A stretch of 45,152 nucleotides of DNA. It comes from Pseudomonas sp. GM84 (lineage in GTDB: Bacteria; Pseudomonadota; Gammaproteobacteria; Pseudomonadales; Pseudomonadaceae). Shown here piece by piece: positions 1 to 8,800 of this stretch. The stretch covers positions 1-45,152 of the forward strand of contig NZ_AKJC01000111.1 of assembly GCF_000282535.1 (NCBI RefSeq), in the 5' to 3' direction. The notes under the pieces were generated by a model. That model worked only from the letters and a program-made list of their open reading frames with translations. It did no database searches and had not been told where the DNA came from. Each line of letters begins with the position of its first letter. The stretch's first letter is position 1. The position numbers and the translations under genes are program-made.

Positions 1-81
1 CCCGCGAAGAGGCCGGCCCAGGCAATAAAGCCGCCTGGCACCGGCTTCGCCCGTGTTCGCGGGGCAAGCCCGCTCCCACAA
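1..81. repeat. Partial REP-type repeat at window start
   Basis: The first 81 bases hold the end of a Pseudomonas REP doublet. CCCGCGAA at the left edge pairs with TTCGCGGGGCAAGCCCGC around 55-73, followed by the typical end TCCCACAA. The left arm lies outside the window. The same element recurs at 15101, 15257 and 38026. Confidence 0.8.
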
Positions 82-237
82 ACTGGACTGCACCCGCATC
101 CGCCGTTCACGCCGGCGCATGGCCAATGAACATGGCCTAGAGTTAGCGGCACGGTAGATGGCGCAATGACGCCACAACTTTCTTCATCGGCAGATGTCCT
201 TTTTGAAGTCGACACCATTATTCAGGAGCGAACCGCA
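82..237 (+). promoter_or_regulatory. Leader region upstream of the rsb-like operon
   Basis: This is non-coding sequence between the REP element and the first gene. A direct repeat CATGGCC occurs at 118-124 and 131-137 (13-bp period). An AGGAG ribosome-binding site at 224-228 lies about nine bases before the ATG at 238, which decides that start over an in-frame ATG at 166. No convincing -35/-10 pair was recognised. Confidence 0.4.
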
Positions 238-1089
238 ATGGCAGCACTGCAGAACAACACGTTGGAAGCGATCGTCGGGAGTCAGGCGCAACTGCAGGGG
301 GAGTGGCTGGCGGCGCTGGAAGCCAACGGGGCGACGCGAAATATCCGCGAACAGGACCTGCGTCAGGAAACCCGTGACTTTCTTCAACTGCTGCTCGACG
401 GTCTGCGCAAGGAATGCGGTACCCAGATCGGCGTCGAAGGCTGGGAGGAGGTCCGCCGCTTCCTCGATAAACTGTCAGCCACCCGCGCCCAGATCGGCCA
501 GGAATCCCACCAGACCGCCTACTTCATCTTTGCCCTCAAAGGCCCGCTGTTCTCCCTCCTGCAAGCCCATTACCGCGAACAGCCCGCGCTGCTGGCCGAG
601 CAGCTATGGGAAATATCGCAGTTGCTCGATGCCTTCGGCCTGCACATCATCCGCACCTACCAGAAAACCCGCGAGGCGGTGATCAAGCGGCAGCAGGAAG
701 AACTGCTGGAGCTTTCCACCCCCGTGGTCAAGCTGTGGGAAGGGGTACTGGCCTTGCCGCTGATCGGCACGCTCGATTCTCAACGCAGCCAGACGGTGAT
801 GGAGTCGCTGCTGCAACGCATCGTCGACACAGGTTCGGAAATCGCCATCATCGATATCACCGGCGTGCCCACGGTCGATACCCTGGTGGCCCAGCACCTG
901 CTCAAGACCGTGACGGCCATCCGTCTGATGGGGGCCGATTGCATCATCAGCGGCGTGCGCCCACAGATCGCCCAGACCATCGTGCACCTGGGCCTGGACC
1001 TGGGAACCCTGACGACCAAGTCCAACCTCGCCGATGCCTTGAAACTGGCGCTCGCGCGCCTGGGCACGGCCACTGGCGAGCGGGTGTGA
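238..1089 (+). CDS. rsbR: RsbR-like stressosome protein (STAS domain)
   Basis: The 283-aa product has an N-terminal helical region of about 150 residues, where RsbR family sensors carry a variable non-haem-globin-like domain, and a C-terminal STAS domain. The STAS part shows the diagnostic IIDITGVPTVDT stretch and the GVRPQIAQTIVHLG stretch, both with Thr at positions that match the RsbT-phosphorylated threonines of RsbR. RsbR and RsbS build the stressosome, which holds RsbT until stress triggers phosphorylation. It is the first gene of a six-gene operon, four bases before the RsbS-like gene. The start at 238 is preferred for its AGGAG site. The family call is firm; the signal sensed is unknown. 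Confidence 0.88.
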   Translation: MAALQNNTLEAIVGSQAQLQGEWLAALEANGATRNIREQDLRQETRDFLQLLLDGLRKECGTQIGVEGWEEVRRFLDKLSATRAQIGQESHQTAYFIFALKGPLFSLLQAHYREQPALLAEQLWEISQLLDAFGLHIIRTYQKTREAVIKRQQEELLELSTPVVKLWEGVLALPLIGTLDSQRSQTVMESLLQRIVDTGSEIAIIDITGVPTVDTLVAQHLLKTVTAIRLMGADCIISGVRPQIAQTIVHLGLDLGTLTTKSNLADALKLALARLGTATGERV

Positions 1090-1093
1090 GACG

Positions 1094-1456
1094 ATGGAGC
1101 GCATTCCCATTCTGCAAATGGGTGAGTTTCTGCTGGTAACCATCCAGGTCGACATGCATGACCAGCTGGCGCTGCGGCTGCAGGACGACCTCACCGAGCG
1201 CATCGACCAGACCTCGGCCCGGGGCGTGCTGATCGACATCTCCGCACTGGACATGGTCGATTCGTTCATCGGCCGCATGATCGCGAGCATTTCCGGCCTG
1301 TCGCGGATCATGGATGCCCAAACCGTACTGGTCGGCATGCAGCCGGCGGTGGCGATCACCCTGGTGGAGCTCGGCCTGACCCTGCCCGGGGTGAATACCG
1401 CGCTCAATGTCGACCGCGGCATGAACTTGCTGCGCCAACGAGTAGGCCGCTCATGA
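1094..1456 (+). CDS. rsbS: RsbS-like STAS-domain antagonist
   Basis: This 120-aa protein is a single STAS domain of the usual RsbS length. The stretch LIDISALDMVDSF carries Ser57, which aligns with the serine phosphorylated by RsbT in Bacillus RsbS. In the known system unphosphorylated RsbS sequesters RsbT in the stressosome and phosphorylation releases it. The gene starts four bases after the rsbR stop and overlaps the rsbT-like start by four bases (ATGA), so translational coupling is expected. The call rests on STAS motifs plus gene order R-S-T. Confidence 0.9.
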   Translation: MERIPILQMGEFLLVTIQVDMHDQLALRLQDDLTERIDQTSARGVLIDISALDMVDSFIGRMIASISGLSRIMDAQTVLVGMQPAVAITLVELGLTLPGVNTALNVDRGMNLLRQRVGRS

Positions 1457-1857
1457 CCATTCGCCAAAGCGGCAGTCAACCGGTACGCATCGAACAGGAC
1501 GTGGTACTGGCCCGGCAACTGGCACGCAAGATCGCCAGCGAATGCGGCATGCGCCTGGTCGACCTGACCAAGCTGGTCACGGCCGTCAGCGAGCTGGCTC
1601 GCAACACGGTGGTGTACGGCGGCGGTGGCGACATGGACTGGGAGGTCATCGAAGAAACCGGGCGGGTAGGGCTGCGCCTGGTCTTTCGCGACGAAGGGCC
1701 GGGCATCGCGGATACCCGGCTGGCGCTGACCGATGGCTGGACCTCGGGATCAGGCTTGGGCCTGGGGCTGACCGGCGCTCGTCGTCTGGTCGATGAATTC
1801 GAACTGGACACCGCTCCCGGGCAAGGCACCCGGGTAACGATCACCCGATGGACATGA
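1453..1857 (+). CDS. rsbT: RsbT-like serine/threonine switch kinase
   Basis: This 134-aa GHKL-fold kinase has the N-box ELARNTVVYG (Asn51), the G1 box DEGPGI (from Asp80) and the G2 box GSGLGLGLTGARRL (from about residue 99). Small single-domain proteins of this type are RsbT/SpoIIAB-like kinases that phosphorylate STAS proteins. With the two STAS genes immediately upstream it completes an RsbRST module. In Bacillus free RsbT activates the phosphatase RsbU; no RsbU homologue is seen here, so its partner must be another protein, perhaps one of the next three products. It overlaps its neighbours at both ends. Confidence 0.9.
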   Translation: MTIRQSGSQPVRIEQDVVLARQLARKIASECGMRLVDLTKLVTAVSELARNTVVYGGGGDMDWEVIEETGRVGLRLVFRDEGPGIADTRLALTDGWTSGSGLGLGLTGARRLVDEFELDTAPGQGTRVTITRWT

Positions 1858-2864
1858 GCCTGGCCGCGAGCCTGACCCAGGTCCTGCGCCTGGATGACGC
1901 CAGCCAGGTCGGCTACGCCCGGCGGGTCGTGCAGAAACTGGCCGAACAGCACGGCTTTTCAGCGACCGACGCCGGCCGTGCGGCGATCGTCGCCACCGAG
2001 CTGTCCAGCAATGTGCTCAAGCATGCCGAGCACGGAGAGCTGCACCTGCGCGCGCTCAGCCATGGCGCCCATCACGGCATCGAGCTGATCGCGGTGGATC
2101 GTGCCCAAGGTTTCGACCTGCCCAGTTGCCTGGCCGACGGCTACTCCACCGGTGGCACCCAGGGCATCGGCCTGGGGGCGGTCAGCCGCCTGGCCCAGGT
2201 GTTCGATGTGCATGCCGACGCAGGCGGGGCGGTGGTACTGGCGCGGCTCTACCGGCAAGAAGACACGGCCAGGGACCTGCGCATCGGCGTCAGCCAGCAT
2301 TCTCTGCATGACGCAGAGGCGTGCGGCGATACCTGGCACGTGTCGCTTGACGAACAACGCCTGAGCGCCCTGGTGATCGATGGCCTGGGCCATGGCGAGG
2401 AGGCCGAGCGTGCCGCCAAGGCCGGCGCCGAAGCGTTTGCCCAGCGCCCTTTCAACGCCCCCGAGTACCTGCTGGGCGATCTGCACCATGCCATGTCCGC
2501 CACCCGTGGCGGGGCCGTTGCCATTGCCCAGTACGACGGGGCGGGCGACAAACTGACGTTCATCGGCATCGGCAACATCGGCGCGACACTGGTCGGTGGC
2601 GACCGCACGCGCGGCCTGGCCTCGCACCCGGGCATCGTCGGCGGGCAATACCGCAAGGGCCAGGTGTTCGACTACGCTCAAGTGAAGGGAAATCTGTTGA
2701 TCATGTTCAGCGACGGCCTGCAGTCCCGTTGGAGCCTCAATACCTATCCCGGCCTTGCTCACCGCCACCCCGCCGTGATCGCCGCCGTATTGCATCGCGA
2801 CTTCTGCCGAGGACGGGACGACGTGACGGTGCTGGTCATCGATCTGGAGACCGTGCATGGCTGA
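1848..2864 (+). CDS. Fused GHKL kinase-like / PP2C-type (RsbX/SpoIIE) phosphatase
   Basis: The 338-aa protein joins two domains. Residues 1-135 form a second anti-sigma-like ATPase with an N-box ATELSSNVLKHAEHG and a glycine-rich GTQGIGLGAVSRL. Residues 140-338 form a compact PP2C/SpoIIE phosphatase with metal-site signatures VIDGLGHG, GIGNIG, MFSDGL and GRDDVTVLV. The phosphatase half is RsbX-sized; RsbX dephosphorylates RsbR and RsbS and resets the stressosome. Kinase-like and phosphatase activities in one chain would give a bifunctional reset enzyme, which is inference. The gene starts ten bases inside the rsbT-like gene. An alternative ATG lies two codons in, at 1854. Confidence 0.85.
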   Translation: MDMSLAASLTQVLRLDDASQVGYARRVVQKLAEQHGFSATDAGRAAIVATELSSNVLKHAEHGELHLRALSHGAHHGIELIAVDRAQGFDLPSCLADGYSTGGTQGIGLGAVSRLAQVFDVHADAGGAVVLARLYRQEDTARDLRIGVSQHSLHDAEACGDTWHVSLDEQRLSALVIDGLGHGEEAERAAKAGAEAFAQRPFNAPEYLLGDLHHAMSATRGGAVAIAQYDGAGDKLTFIGIGNIGATLVGGDRTRGLASHPGIVGGQYRKGQVFDYAQVKGNLLIMFSDGLQSRWSLNTYPGLAHRHPAVIAAVLHRDFCRGRDDVTVLVIDLETVHG

Positions 2865-3726
2865 ACCCGACATCAGCGCCGAGCAGGCCGCCCTCATGGC
2901 GCGTCTGCAGGCCGAAAACCAGGCCCTGCGCACGGAATTGGAGGAAACCAACCAAGGTGTGCTGGCGCTCTATGCCGAGCTGGACATCCAGGCCGAGCAG
3001 TTGCGCCAGGCGTCAGACCTGAAAAGCCGCTTCCTCTCCTACATGAGCCACGAGTTTCGCACGCCCCTGGGCTCGATCCTGAGTATCACCAGCCTGCTTG
3101 CCGACGAGGTGGACGGGCCGCTGAGCAAGGAGCAGCAACTGCAGGTGGCCTTCATCAGCACGGCAACGCGCGAGCTGAGCGACATGGTCGAGGACCTGCT
3201 GGACCTTGCCAAGATCGAAGCCGGCCGCATCACCATCTCGCCAGCCTGGTTCGACATGCTCGACCTGTTCGCAGCCTTGCGCGGGATGTTCCGCCCGATC
3301 GTCGATGCGGGCACGGTGGACCTGATCTTCGAAGAGCCCCAAGGGCTGGGGCAGATGTACACCGATGACAAGAAGCTCGCGCAGATCCTGCGCAACTTCA
3401 TCGCCAATGCCCTGAAGTTCACCACCCGCGGCGAAGTCCGGGTGACGGCGCAGTTGCATGGCAGCGACCAGGTCCGTTTCGCTGTCAGCGACACGGGAAT
3501 CGGTATTGCCCCGGAACTGCTGGGCGGATTGTTCGAAGACTTTGCCCAGCTCGACTCGCCCCTGCAGAAACGACTGCGCGGCACAGGCCTTGGGTTGTCA
3601 CTGTGCAAGCGTTTCGCCGCGCTGCTGGGCGGCGAGGTGGGGGTAGAGAGTACACCCGGTGTCGGTTCGTCGTTCTTTGTCATCCTGCCCCTGGCGCTGG
3701 CCCAGGAGAGCACTGATGAACGCTGA
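2857..3726 (+). CDS. Soluble sensor histidine kinase
   Basis: The product has 289 aa and no membrane segment. Residues 8-55 form a probable coiled coil rich in Glu, Gln and Leu. The HisKA domain has SHEFRTPLGS (phospho-acceptor His65). The HATPase domain follows, with N-box RNFIANALKF, G1 VSDTGIGIA, F-box LFEDFAQ and G2 GTGLGLSLCKRF. With no sensory domain, its input probably comes by protein contact, plausibly from the released RsbT-like kinase (inference). It overlaps the phosphatase gene by eight bases and the next gene by eleven. Confidence 0.9.
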   Translation: MAEPDISAEQAALMARLQAENQALRTELEETNQGVLALYAELDIQAEQLRQASDLKSRFLSYMSHEFRTPLGSILSITSLLADEVDGPLSKEQQLQVAFISTATRELSDMVEDLLDLAKIEAGRITISPAWFDMLDLFAALRGMFRPIVDAGTVDLIFEEPQGLGQMYTDDKKLAQILRNFIANALKFTTRGEVRVTAQLHGSDQVRFAVSDTGIGIAPELLGGLFEDFAQLDSPLQKRLRGTGLGLSLCKRFAALLGGEVGVESTPGVGSSFFVILPLALAQESTDER

Positions 3727-5662
3727 CGTGCACCTGCTGATCGTCGATGACAATGCGGCCACGCGCTATGCGCTGCGGCGTCGCCTGGCCCTGCATGGTT
3801 ACCAGGTACTCGAGGCCGGTACCGGCGGCGAGGGGCTGGCGCTGCTTGGCAGCGAGCAGATCGATGCGCTGATCCTCGATGTCAACCTGCCCGACATGAG
3901 CGGCTTCGATATCGTCAGGTTGCTGCGTGCGCGGCCGGCGACCGCCTTGCTGCCGGTGATCCACGTGTCGGCGGCGTCGATCCAGACCGGCGATATCATC
4001 ACCGGGCTCGATGCGGGTGCCGATGCCTATCTGGTGCATCCGGTGGACCCGGATGTGCTGGTCGCCACCCTGCGCACCCTCCTGCGGGTGCGCGACACCG
4101 AGCGGGCGTTGCGTGAAAGCGAAGCCAACTTTCGGGAAATCTTCACCAATGTCTCGGCACCGATCGCCGTGCTCGATGCCGAGATGAAGGTGCATGAGTG
4201 CAACCATGCATTCGCCCAACTGATCCAGGACAACCGCCACCCCGAAGTGCTGCAGGAATGCTTTGCCGACCACCAGAACACCACCCTTGCCGCGTTACGC
4301 CAACACCTGGTCGACGGTCAGCGCTGGCGGGGCACCCTGGGCATGAGCGTGGGCGGGGTGCCGCGGGACACCGAGTGGCAGCTTTCGCCCTATCGGGCGC
4401 CGGGTTTGAGCCTGGTCTTCGTCGAAGACGTCACCGCACATCGCCACCGAGAACGCTCGCACCTGGCGCGCCTGGAGGACGCCAACACCCAGCTGGCGCG
4501 GGAAATGGCGCAGCGCGAACGGACGGAGGCGCAACTGCTGCAATTGCAGAAAATGGATGCCCTGGGCAGCCTGACTGGCGGCATCGCCCATGACTTCAAC
4601 AACCTGTTGACGGGCATCATCACCAGCCTGGAGCTGATCCGCAAACGCGTTGCGCAGAACCGTGTGGAGAAAGTCCCGGTCTACGCCGACGCGGCGCTCA
4701 GCTCGGCCATGAGCGCCGCCTCGCTGACCCACCGGCTGCTGGCCTTCGCTCGCCAGCAACCGCTGGACACCCGCCCGGTGGACGTCAACGAGCGTGTACG
4801 GTCACTGGAAGAACTGATCACCCGGACCATTGGCGAGCGTATCGTGCTGTCGCTGGAGCTTTCCAGCGAACCGACCATCGCGCTGGTCGACCCGATCCAG
4901 CTGGAGAGCGCGGTGCTCAACCTGGTGATCAACGCCCGCGATGCACTGGCCAAAGGCGGGCATATCTGGGTGAACACGGCGGCGACCTGGTCGCATGGTG
5001 ACCCCAACCTGCAGGACGGCCGTTATGTCGCGGTGACCGTCCGCGACGATGGCAGCGGCATCGCGCCGGAGCTGCTGGAAAAGGTGTTCGACCCGTTCTT
5101 CACCACCAAGCCGCTGGGGCAGGGCACCGGGCTGGGGCTGTCGACCATCTATGGCTTCGCCCGCCAGTCGGGTGGGCATGTGGCGATCCGCAGCGTGCCG
5201 GGGCAGGGCACCGAAGTCACCTTGATGTTGCCGGGCAGCAATCAGCAGGAAGCCCGCGAGGAGCTCAGGCCACGGCCCGAGCAGCAGGGGGCGGGCGAGC
5301 ATGTGCTGGTGGTCGAGGACATGGCGTGCGTGCGCCTGTCCGTGGCCGAAGTCCTGGCCGATGCCGGTTATCGTTGCACCTTGGCCGAAACCATCGAGCA
5401 GGCACTTGACCATCTGCGTGAAGATGCCGATATCGCATTGCTGCTCACCGATGTCGGTCTGCCCGGCATCAGTGGCCGCGATTTGGCCGATATGGCGCGT
5501 ACCTATCGCCCTGGCCTGCCGGTGCTGTTCATGACCGGCTACGCCGAGACGGCTCTGGATCGCCAGACCTTCCTCGATACCGGCATGGACCTGCTGATCA
5601 AACCATTCCAGATCGGCGAGCTGCTCGACAAGGTGCGGCTGACCCTTGGCCAGGTGAAGTAA
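3716..5662 (+). CDS. Hybrid histidine kinase, REC-PAS-HisKA-HATPase-REC
   Basis: The 648-aa cytoplasmic protein has five domains. An N-terminal receiver (5-125) has acidic pair DD11-12 and phospho-acceptor Asp55. A PAS domain spans about 135-245. HisKA contains AHDFNNLL with His292. HATPase (395-505) has NLVINARDAL, DDGSGI and GTGLGLSTIYG. A C-terminal receiver (528-645) has Asp579 and the conserved Lys in IKPF. In the first receiver the usual Lys is His108 (LVHPV), so its phosphorylation chemistry may be altered. The start at ATG 3716 gives an 11-base overlap with the preceding kinase; an upstream GTG/ATG extension would lack receiver homology. It ends the operon, whose final output protein is not encoded here. 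Confidence 0.9.
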   Translation: MNADVHLLIVDDNAATRYALRRRLALHGYQVLEAGTGGEGLALLGSEQIDALILDVNLPDMSGFDIVRLLRARPATALLPVIHVSAASIQTGDIITGLDAGADAYLVHPVDPDVLVATLRTLLRVRDTERALRESEANFREIFTNVSAPIAVLDAEMKVHECNHAFAQLIQDNRHPEVLQECFADHQNTTLAALRQHLVDGQRWRGTLGMSVGGVPRDTEWQLSPYRAPGLSLVFVEDVTAHRHRERSHLARLEDANTQLAREMAQRERTEAQLLQLQKMDALGSLTGGIAHDFNNLLTGIITSLELIRKRVAQNRVEKVPVYADAALSSAMSAASLTHRLLAFARQQPLDTRPVDVNERVRSLEELITRTIGERIVLSLELSSEPTIALVDPIQLESAVLNLVINARDALAKGGHIWVNTAATWSHGDPNLQDGRYVAVTVRDDGSGIAPELLEKVFDPFFTTKPLGQGTGLGLSTIYGFARQSGGHVAIRSVPGQGTEVTLMLPGSNQQEAREELRPRPEQQGAGEHVLVVEDMACVRLSVAEVLADAGYRCTLAETIEQALDHLREDADIALLLTDVGLPGISGRDLADMARTYRPGLPVLFMTGYAETALDRQTFLDTGMDLLIKPFQIGELLDKVRLTLGQVK

Positions 5663-5839
5663 AACGGTCAGCGTTCGCCTGAACCTGTGAAATGGCGTGC
5701 CAGACAGCTTGAGTCCGCACGCCCAAGGCTGATAACCCGTCGATAGCAGTGGTTATGCACGGTGCTCTCGGATTAAAGTAGTGGCCTTTTGCCTTCCTGC
5801 CTCACTGCGGGAGGCCTTCAGACCACATTGGGAGCCTGT
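5663..5839 (+). promoter_or_regulatory. Intergenic region upstream of recC
   Basis: These 177 bases separate the signalling operon from recC and presumably carry the recCBD promoter. A GGGAG ribosome-binding site at 5829-5833 precedes the ATG at 5840. A short inverted repeat GCCTC/GAGGC lies at about 5799-5815 but has no T-tract. No clear -35/-10 pair was recognised. Confidence 0.3.
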
Positions 5840-8800
5840 ATGCAGGATGCGGACGCGTTGAAGCCTGGCTTCATGATCATTCACGGCAATCGCCTGGACG
5901 ACCTGCGTGAGCTGGCGGTCAACTGGATGCAGCGCTACCCCCTGGCCCCCCTGGAAAACGAGGTCGTGCTGGTTCACAGCAACGGTATCGCACAGTGGTT
6001 GAAGCTGGCGCTGGCCGATGACCCTGCCAAGGGCGGCTGTGGTATCGCGGCGGCGCTGGATGTGCAGTTGCCGGCACGCTTTCTGTGGCAGGCCTACCGC
6101 TCGGTACTGGGCCAGCAGACCACCCCGGAATCCTCCCCGCTGGACAAGGCGGCGTTGAGCTGGCGGCTGATGCGTTTGCTGCCTGGCTTGCTGAGCAACC
6201 CCCCCTTCAGCAGCCTGCAGCGGTTCCTCGATGGCGACGACGACCAGCGCAAACGCCATCAGCTGTGCGAGCGCCTGGCGGACCTGTTCGACCAGTATCA
6301 GGTCTATCGCGCCGATTGGCTGGACGACTGGGCCGCGGGGCGTGACCAGCTCAGGCACATCAAGGGCAGCGTCGAACCTCTGCAGGCGGACAACCTCTGG
6401 CAGGCTCGACTGTGGCGGGAAATCCTCGCGGATGTTGGCGAGGGGGCGCTCGAGCAAAGCCGGGCAGGGGTGCACAAGCGCTTCGTCGCGCATCTGCGTG
6501 AAGCTGAGCAGGCCCCGGCTGGATTGCCACGGCGGGTGGTGGTGTTCGGGATTTCGTCGATGCCGGCGCAGGTACTCGAAGCCTTGGCCATGCTTTCTCG
6601 CTACAGCCAGGTCGTGCTCTGTGTTCACAACCCTTGCCGCCACCACTGGGGCGATATCGTCGCCGACAAAGACCTGCTGGCGCACACCTATCGCCGTCAG
6701 CCTTCGCGCAATGCGCCCATGGCCGCCCACGAACATGGCCAGCCCTTGCTGGCGGCCTGGGGCAAGCAGGGGCGCGACTACATCAACCTGCTTGACCACT
6801 ACGACGAACCTGCCAGCTACCGCCATTTGTTCGAGGGCCTCGAGGGCGGGCGTATCGACCTGTTCACCGAGCCGACGGCGCAAAGCCTGCTGGGCCAGTT
6901 GCAAAGTGACATTCTCGAATTGCGTCCGCTGTCCGAGACACGTGCGACCTGGGGGGCCGTGGACGTGGTCGAGGATCGCTCGGTGCGTTTCCATGTGGTC
7001 CACAGTGCGCAGCGCGAAGTGGAAGTGCTGCACGATCAGCTGCTCGCGCGCTTTGGCGCCGACCCCGAGCTTAGCCCGCGGGATGTGATCGTCATGGTGC
7101 CGGACATCAATGCCTACGCCCCGCACATCGAGGCGGTGTTCGGCCAGGTGCCGCGCAATGACCCGCGTCATGTGCCGTTTACCGTGGCCGACCAAGGGCA
7201 GCGTGGGCGCCAGCCCCTGCTGATCGCGCTGGAGCACTTGCTCAAGTTGCCGCAAAGCCGCTTCGCCGCCAGCGACATCCTCGACTTGCTCGACGTGCCG
7301 GCGCTGCGCGCGCGCTTTGCCATCAAGGAAGCAGATGTGCCGATCCTGCAGCGCTGGATCGACGGCGCCGGTGTGCGCTGGGGGCTCGATGCGCAGCAGC
7401 GCGAGAGCCTGGGCATGCCTGCGGGCCTGGAGCAGAACACCTGGCGCTTCGGCATGCGGCGGATGTTGCTGGGCTACGCGGCGGGCCAAGGGCCTGAGTT
7501 CAATGGCATCGAGCCCTTTGATGAGGTGTCGGGGCTTGAAGCGGCGCTGGCGGGGCCCTTGCTGACCTTGCTCGACCACCTGGAAATCGCCCGTGAAGAC
7601 TTGCAACAGCCGGCGACGCCGGTGCTGTGGGTCGAGCGCCTGCAGTCGCTGTTGAAGGTGTTTTTCCGCCCGGTGAGCGATGCCGAAGAGCTTTTGGTCA
7701 ACCAGTTGCTCAAGCTGCTCGACACCTGGTTGCGCACCTGTGAGGCGGCGCAGTACGCCCAGACGCTGCCGCTGAGCGTGGTCCATGAAGCCTGGCTTTG
7801 CGGCATTGAAGAGGGCAGCCTGTCGCAGCGCTTCCTCGCCGGTGCGGTGAACTTCTGCACCCTGATGCCGATGCGCGCGATCCCGTTCAAGGTGGTGTGC
7901 CTGCTGGGCATGAACGATGGTGATTACCCACGCCAGCAATCGCCCGTCGATTTCGACCTGATGCGCAACGACTACCGGCCTGGGGATCGGTCGCGGCGTG
8001 AAGACGACCGCTACCTGCTGCTCGAAGCGCTGCTGTCTGCGCAGGAGCAGCTGTACGTCAGTTGGGTCGGCCGCAACATCCGCGACAACAGCGAGCGCGT
8101 GCCGTCCGTGCTGATTGGCCAGCTGCGCGACCATCTGGCCAGCGGCTGGCGCTCGGCCACGGCGCGCGAGTTGCTCGCTGCGCTGACCCAGGAGCATCCG
8201 CTGCAACCGTTCAGCGCCGCCTATTTCGCCAACGAGCCTGGGCCTGACGGGTTGTTCACCTATTCCCACGAGTGGCGCGAAGTGCATGAGGCGCAAGCCG
8301 AGCCGCAGGCGACCGGGCCCTTGCCCGCCCTGGCGCAGGACACGCCCCTGACCCTGCGTCAGCTGGCCGGGTTCGTGCGGGATCCGGTCGGTGCCTTCTT
8401 TGCGCAACGGCTGAAGGTCAATTTCGACGAAGACGAGTTGACCAGCCGCGATGACGAAACCTTCCAGCTCGACGGTCTGGAGAACTGGCAGCACCAGGAC
8501 CGGCTCAGCCAGGCGCTCAAGCGCTGGGTCGAGGAGGCTTACCAGCCAGAGCATGCGTTGGATGCGCTTGGCCAGCAGGTGCAGCGTCTGCAGCGCGAAG
8601 GCAAGCTGCCGCTGGGTGCTTTCGGCAGCCTGACGGCAGACGAACTGGTCGAACCGATGCCAGACATGCTGGCGCGCTACCACGCGCAATTGCAGGCGTG
8701 GCCTGAGGTCGAGGAAGGCCAGTTTGCCGCGACGATCGATGCCGATGACACGATCCCGGGGCTCAGTGACTGGTTGGGCGGTATCCGGCGCAACGCCCAA

